DNA from: an uncultured bacterium
GTDB taxonomy: Bacteria; Actinomycetota; Coriobacteriia; Coriobacteriales; Coriobacteriaceae
DNA length: 7,331 nucleotides
Direction of reading: 5' to 3'
Assembly (NCBI GenBank): GCA_905215275.1
Contig: CAJMPE010000101.1
Coordinates: 1 to 7,331, forward strand
Notes under the pieces: model-generated
Told to the model about the DNA's origin: nothing
The model's input: only the letters and a program-made list of their open reading frames with translations
The model's database searches: none
Translations under genes and position numbers: made by a program
Shown: positions 4,078-7,331 of the stretch, piece after piece
How the letters are laid out: each line of letters starts with the position of its first letter
Numbering within the stretch: position 1 is the stretch's first letter

Positions 4078-6195
4078 ATGGCATCTGCTGTGAAGCGTGA
4101 CGGTCGCGCCGTGGTGACCACATGCGGGGGATGCTATGCCGATTGCGCCTTTGCGGCACGCGTTGAGGACGGTCGTGTGGTGGCTGAGTTGCCGGTTGTG
4201 GGGCATCCGTGCGCGGCGCGTGCCCTGTGCGCCCGCGGGCGCCATCGCCTGGCAATGCCGTTTGACGAGCGCGACCGCATTGTGCACCCCATGCGACGCC
4301 GCCGGGATGGCTCGGGGTTCGATGCGATTACCTGGGACGAGGCGTTTGCTCAGATTGCCGAGCGCCTTTTGGGGATTGTTGACGGGCATGGTCCGCGCGC
4401 GCTGGGCATGACGCTCGGCGTTCCCTCGTTCGACCGCTACTGGGCGTATCGCTTTATGCATGCGTTGGGCTCGCCCAACGTGTACGGTGCCGATGGCGCC
4501 TGCGAGGTAAGCCGACTTACCGGTTGGGAGCACAGCCTGGGCTATAGCCCCGCCTCCGACCTGGCACATACCGACTGCATCATGTACCTGGGGCGTTCCA
4601 TCGTCGATTCATCGACGATGGGGGCCGTCGATGCGCTCAACGATGCGCGCCGGCGCGGGGCGAAGATTATCGTGGTCGACCCCCGGCGCAGCGGCTCCGC
4701 CGCGCTTGCCGACCGCTGGCTGCGCGTGCGCCCGGGCTGCGATTTGGCACTACTGCTGGGCATCGCCCACGTGCTGATTGCCGAGGACTTGTACGACCAC
4801 GAGTTCGTTGCCCGCTATACCACGGGTTTTGACGAGCTGGCGCAGGCGGCCCGTCCTTGGACGCCCGAGTGGGCCGAGTCGATGTGCGACGTGCCGGCCG
4901 CAGAGATTGTCGCCACGGCGCGCGATCTCGCTGCCGCCGCGCCTGCCGCTGTGGTGGATGCGGGCTTTCATGGTGGCATCGGTATCGCGTATGCCAATAG
5001 CACCCAGACCGCGCGCGCTATCTGCTTGGTCGATGTGCTGCTGGGCTGCATCGGGCATGCGGGCGGCGCGCTCAATCCGCCCACGCCGCTTGTGTTGGGC
5101 GACCTCGATCCCACGCGCTTTGCGACGCCGCCGGTGCCGCGTGGGCCCAAGCTGGGGTCCGAGCGCTATCCGCTCGTCGATCCCGAGCGCGGCCTGTGCA
5201 CGACCATCGGTCAGTCGATTCTTGCCGGCGATTTGCGTGGGCTCATCGTCTATGCCAGTAACCCTGGTGCGGGCTATGGCAATGCACAGGCTTGGTTGGG
5301 CATTTTGCAGCAGCTCGACTTGCTCCTGACGATTGATATTCGCTGGTCTGAGACGGCGCGTGCTTCTGATTTCGTGCTGCCCGACGTGACGTATCTGGAG
5401 GCCGACCGCGGTGTGGGCACAGTCGTGGGCGCCTACGATGCGCGCGTGTTCTACCGCAATGCCGTGCTGCCTGTGCAGCATGACGACACGAGACCGGGGC
5501 GGGAGATCTTTGCCGGCCTGGCACAGGCGTGTGGTGTGGGCGAGTACTTCCAGTTTACGTCTGACGATCTGGCGGCTGCCCAGGCGGCGCCTTTTGGGAT
5601 CAATCTGGACGAGCTCAAGGAGCGCGGCTGGGCCGACACGGGTGTTGCGTTGCCGTCGCGTACGGGCGAGCCGGTGATTCCGCTTGCCGGCGGCAAGATT
5701 GCGCTGGCAAGCGACATATGGGAGCGAGCCGGCATGGGTCGTGTGCCCAGCTGGATCGCTCCCATGGTGGAGCCCGGCCCGGGGATGTTTCGCCTCATCA
5801 GCGGCAACCGTCCCTTTGAGTCGCATACCTCGCGCAGGCTCGCGGCGGCCGGTGCCGCCGAGGCGGGGTCGGATTTGGACGCCGTGCAGATGAACGCCGA
5901 TGTCGCCGCTCGCATGGGTATCGCCGATGGCGAGGTCGTCGAGCTTGTGAGCGACATGGGCCGCGACCGCGTGCGCGTGGAGACGACGCCCTATCTGCAT
6001 CCGGCGTGCATCTTCACCTCGGCCGCCCCCGGCGGGCGTTCGTTTGGCGCCGATGCCGGTGGCGCTCAAGCCTTGGGCGTGGGCCCGCTCGACCATACAC
6101 CTTTGCGTTGGGACCCGTTGACGGGCGCCGCGCTCACCCAGGAAAACGCCGTTCGCGTGGAAAAGATCGCGGCGCGCGAGGATAATAGTGATTGA
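4078..6195 (+). CDS. Cytoplasmic molybdopterin oxidoreductase (DMSO-reductase family, Cys-ligated, substrate unassigned)
   Basis: A 705-residue enzyme of the complex iron-sulfur molybdoenzyme (Mo/W-bisPGD) family. In order: an N-terminal [4Fe-4S] domain with C16, C19, C23 and C51 (LCARG); molybdopterin-binding core motifs ITWDEAF (84-90), GSPNVYG (131-137), DPRR (201-204), PGCD (219-222), YASNPG (392-397) and RASDFVLPD (428-436); and a C-terminal dinucleotide-binding domain from about 570 (FRLISGNRPFESHTSR). The likely metal ligand is C142 in DGACEVSR, codon TGC at 4501-4503, so this is not a selenoprotein. The residue after it is Glu, whereas formate dehydrogenases have His, and the segment after ALNP (331-334) lacks the RGQNN-type Arg of formate dehydrogenases. 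Overall it looks nearer to the polysulfide/thiosulfate reductase side of the family. No twin-arginine signal, electron-transfer subunit or membrane anchor gene is adjacent, so it is probably cytoplasmic and soluble. Context (FHL, focA, selA) would suggest formate oxidation; the residues argue against assuming it. Confidence 0.9.
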   Translation: MASAVKRDGRAVVTTCGGCYADCAFAARVEDGRVVAELPVVGHPCAARALCARGRHRLAMPFDERDRIVHPMRRRRDGSGFDAITWDEAFAQIAERLLGIVDGHGPRALGMTLGVPSFDRYWAYRFMHALGSPNVYGADGACEVSRLTGWEHSLGYSPASDLAHTDCIMYLGRSIVDSSTMGAVDALNDARRRGAKIIVVDPRRSGSAALADRWLRVRPGCDLALLLGIAHVLIAEDLYDHEFVARYTTGFDELAQAARPWTPEWAESMCDVPAAEIVATARDLAAAAPAAVVDAGFHGGIGIAYANSTQTARAICLVDVLLGCIGHAGGALNPPTPLVLGDLDPTRFATPPVPRGPKLGSERYPLVDPERGLCTTIGQSILAGDLRGLIVYASNPGAGYGNAQAWLGILQQLDLLLTIDIRWSETARASDFVLPDVTYLEADRGVGTVVGAYDARVFYRNAVLPVQHDDTRPGREIFAGLAQACGVGEYFQFTSDDLAAAQAAPFGINLDELKERGWADTGVALPSRTGEPVIPLAGGKIALASDIWERAGMGRVPSWIAPMVEPGPGMFRLISGNRPFESHTSRRLAAAGAAEAGSDLDAVQMNADVAARMGIADGEVVELVSDMGRDRVRVETTPYLHPACIFTSAAPGGRSFGADAGGAQALGVGPLDHTPLRWDPLTGAALTQENAVRVEKIAAREDNSD
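4598..4621 (+). repeat. Perfect inverted repeat inside the molybdoenzyme gene
   Basis: CCATCGTCGA (4598-4607) and TCGACGATGG (4612-4621) are exact reverse complements separated by TTCA. Two further G-T wobble pairs (4597/4622 and 4596/4623) could lengthen the stem in RNA. It encodes the residues SIVDSSTM. No T-run follows, so it is not a terminator, and it lies 95 nt after the metal-ligand Cys codon, so it is not placed like a bacterial SECIS element. Confidence 0.7.
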
Positions 6196-6225
6196 TTGAC
6201 TCAGCCGATCGAATTGGCTGATAGT
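6196..6225 (+). promoter_or_regulatory. Possible promoter for selA
   Basis: TTGACT (6196-6201, five of six matches to the -35 consensus) is followed after 18 bases by GATAGT (6220-6225, four of six to the -10 consensus). It starts 1 nt after the molybdoenzyme stop and would place transcription start around 6232, about 40 nt before selA. The gap is less GC-rich than the genes around it, which is typical of a promoter. A second TTGAC occurs at 6226-6230 without a good -10 partner. The call rests on consensus matching by eye only. Confidence 0.35.
6201..6221. repeat. Inverted repeat within the possible selA promoter
   Basis: TCAGCC (6201-6206) and GGCTGA (6216-6221) are exact reverse complements. 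A G-T wobble and an A-T pair extend the stem to 8 with loop TCGAA. It fills the spacer between the possible -35 and -10, where a repressor operator could sit. Alternatively it is a weak terminator for the gene upstream; the tail TAGTTTGAC is poor for that. Confidence 0.45.
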
Positions 6226-6229
6226 TTGA

Positions 6230-6239
6230 CGTTCGAACG
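6230..6239. repeat. Perfect 10-bp palindrome CGTTCGAACG
   Basis: CGTTCGAACG is fully self-complementary and lies just downstream of the possible -10, close to the inferred transcription start. A short repeated word, GATTGATT, occurs at 6190-6197 and 6239-6246, bracketing the region. These could be protein-binding sites, but the palindrome is short enough to arise by chance. Confidence 0.35.
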
Positions 6240-6271
6240 ATTGATTCACCTTTGGTTTTGAAAGGCCGCAC

Positions 6272-7331
6272 ATGAGCGATAGCCAGAACATGTCCGATGA
6301 GGTGCGCGCCCGCCTGCGCGCCATTCCCTCCGTCAACGAGCTGCTTGCCGAGTGGCCGGTGGTGAAGGCGGCGGGGGAGACCTGCGACGCGGTGGTGCAT
6401 GCCGCCGTCACGACCGAGCTCGACGAGGAGCGAGCCGCCATTCGCGCCGGCGCCGCCCCGCGCTCTAAGCGCGACCTGGCTTCGGCCATCGAGTGGCGTG
6501 CGCATCGCTCCGCGCTGCCAAGCCTGCGTCCCGCCGTCAACGCCACGGGTGTGGTTATCCATACCAACTTGGGCCGCGCCCCGCTCGCGGAGTCTGCGGC
6601 CAAGGCCGTGGCCGAGGTCGCGCGCGGCTACAGCACGCTCGAGTACAGCGTGGACACCTGTTCGCGCGGATCGCGCAAAGAGCATGCCGCGCAGCTCATC
6701 CGCTCGCTTACCGGAGCCGAGGATGCGCTGGTCGTTAACAATAACGCAGCCGCCGTGCTGTTGGTGCTGGCGACCCATGCCGCAGGCAAGGAGGTCATCG
6801 TCAGCCGCGGCGAGCTTGTCGAGATCGGCGGCAGCTTCCGTATCCCCGATGTTATGGAGGCCTCGGGTGCCAAGCTCGTTGAGGTCGGGGCCACCAACCG
6901 CACGCATTTGAGCGACTACGAGCGCGCCATTACGCCCGATACGGCAATGATCCTTAAGGTCCATCCTTCCAACTATCGCATCGAGGGTTTTCACGAGGAG
7001 GTGGGTTCTCGGGAGCTTGCGGCGCTTGCTCACAAGCACGGCCTGCTGTTCTACGAGGACCAGGGCTCGGGCGCGCTGTTGCCCGACGACATCCTTGTGC
7101 GCGGCGGCGAAGAAACCACGCCGGCTTCGGTTTCGGCAGGGCTCGATCTGGTGTCATGCTCGGGCGATAAGCTGCTCGGCGCCGCGCAGGCGGGCATTAT
7201 CATGGGTCGCCGCGATCTGGTCCAGGCCTGCGGGTCGCATCCGCTTATGCGTGCCCTGCGCCCGGGCAAGCTCGCGCTGGCGGCGCTCGAGGCTACACTG
7301 CGTATTTACATGGATGGGGCGGATGTGGCCC
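6272..7331 (+). CDS. selA: L-seryl-tRNA(Sec) selenium transferase (SelA), 3' end missing
   Basis: PLP enzyme that converts Ser-tRNA(Sec) to selenocysteinyl-tRNA(Sec) with selenophosphate, the step that supplies selenocysteine for enzymes such as FDH-H. The frame runs open to the window edge: 353 residues are visible, roughly 110 short of the usual length of about 460. ATG at 6272 has GAAAGG at 6260-6265, 6 nt upstream; a second ATG at 6290 lacks one. Family blocks in order: ATGVVIHTNLGRAPL (91-105), VNNNAAAVLL (155-164), SRGELVEIGGSFRIPDVM (178-195), KVHPSNY (229-235), DQGSG (263-267), SGDKLLG with the PLP lysine K300 (Lys295 in E. coli), and HPLMRALRPGKLALAALEATLR near the edge. Substitutions in otherwise strict motifs: GAAQAG (303-308) for GGPQAG, DQGSG for DLGSG, and DTCSRG (128-133), which carries a Cys in the block before the conserved RG. 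The neighbours suggest selenium use by formate metabolism; selB and selD may lie downstream, outside the window. Confidence 0.95.
   Translation, partial: MSDSQNMSDEVRARLRAIPSVNELLAEWPVVKAAGETCDAVVHAAVTTELDEERAAIRAGAAPRSKRDLASAIEWRAHRSALPSLRPAVNATGVVIHTNLGRAPLAESAAKAVAEVARGYSTLEYSVDTCSRGSRKEHAAQLIRSLTGAEDALVVNNNAAAVLLVLATHAAGKEVIVSRGELVEIGGSFRIPDVMEASGAKLVEVGATNRTHLSDYERAITPDTAMILKVHPSNYRIEGFHEEVGSRELAALAHKHGLLFYEDQGSGALLPDDILVRGGEETTPASVSAGLDLVSCSGDKLLGAAQAGIIMGRRDLVQACGSHPLMRALRPGKLALAALEATLRIYMDGADVA

Noticed and set aside
2783..4255. 490-residue minus-strand open frame opposite hycI, focA and the molybdoenzyme start
   Set aside because: It spans three well-supported + strand genes and their gaps, shows no family motif, and its His/Gln/Asp-rich composition is what reverse-complemented GC-rich codons give.
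4501..4503. Possible selenocysteine at the metal-ligand position, prompted by selA nearby
   Set aside because: The codon is TGC (Cys), and the frame has no internal TGA from 4078 to the stop.
4598..4621. Reading the coding hairpin as a SECIS element
   Set aside because: Bacterial SECIS hairpins immediately follow an in-frame UGA. This one is 95 nt after a Cys codon, with no TGA in frame.
4750..6603. 617-residue minus-strand open frame opposite the molybdoenzyme and selA
   Set aside because: Same reason: long antisense frames are common in GC-rich genes, and no domain or ribosome site supports it.

Overview
The window is a GC-rich, gene-dense stretch with every gene on the + strand. The residues match the distal part of a formate hydrogenlyase (FHL, group 4 [NiFe]-hydrogenase) operon, followed by a formate channel gene, a molybdopterin oxidoreductase gene and selA. 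GC-rich codon use, strong GGAGG-type ribosome sites, an FHL operon linked to focA, and a cytoplasmic molybdoenzyme together suggest an anaerobic, formate-metabolising actinobacterium. A Collinsella-like member of the Coriobacteriia is my best guess. That placement is inference from memory, not a database match.

Layout. 1-485: C-terminal part of the hydrogenase large subunit (HycE type), beginning outside the window. 487-1215: HycF-type polyferredoxin. 1218-1991: HycG-type hydrogenase small subunit. 1992-2573: HycH-type maturation protein. 2573-3076: HycI-type maturation protease. 3116-3955: FocA-type formate/nitrite channel. 3978-4008: a hairpin that may be a terminator. 4078-6195: a cytoplasmic molybdopterin oxidoreductase. 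6196-6271: a short AT-richer gap with inverted repeats and a possible promoter. 6272 to the end: selA, lacking its 3' end.

The first five genes are almost seamless (gaps of 1, 2 and 0 nt, then a 1-nt overlap) and each has a Shine-Dalgarno in the tail of the gene before it, so they are one transcription unit. HycE/G carry the [NiFe] site and proximal Fe-S cluster. HycF wires the hydrogenase to its formate-oxidising partner. HycH and HycI mature HycE, and the uncleaved HycE tail that HycI would remove is visible at 351-482. FocA moves formate across the membrane. SelA makes Sec-tRNA(Sec), which a selenium-dependent formate dehydrogenase would need. No selenoprotein gene is visible here.

The molybdoenzyme beside them is not an obvious formate dehydrogenase. 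Its metal-ligand position is an ordinary Cys codon, and the His and Arg that mark formate dehydrogenases appear to be absent. Other points worth a look are an extra-cysteine ferredoxin motif in HycF, altered motifs around conserved catalytic residues in HycI and SelA, competing hairpins at the hycI-focA junction, a perfect 10-bp hairpin inside the molybdoenzyme gene, and an inverted repeat inside the possible selA promoter. I see no mobile element, CRISPR array, tRNA or rRNA. There is no stretch over 300 bases without a gene.
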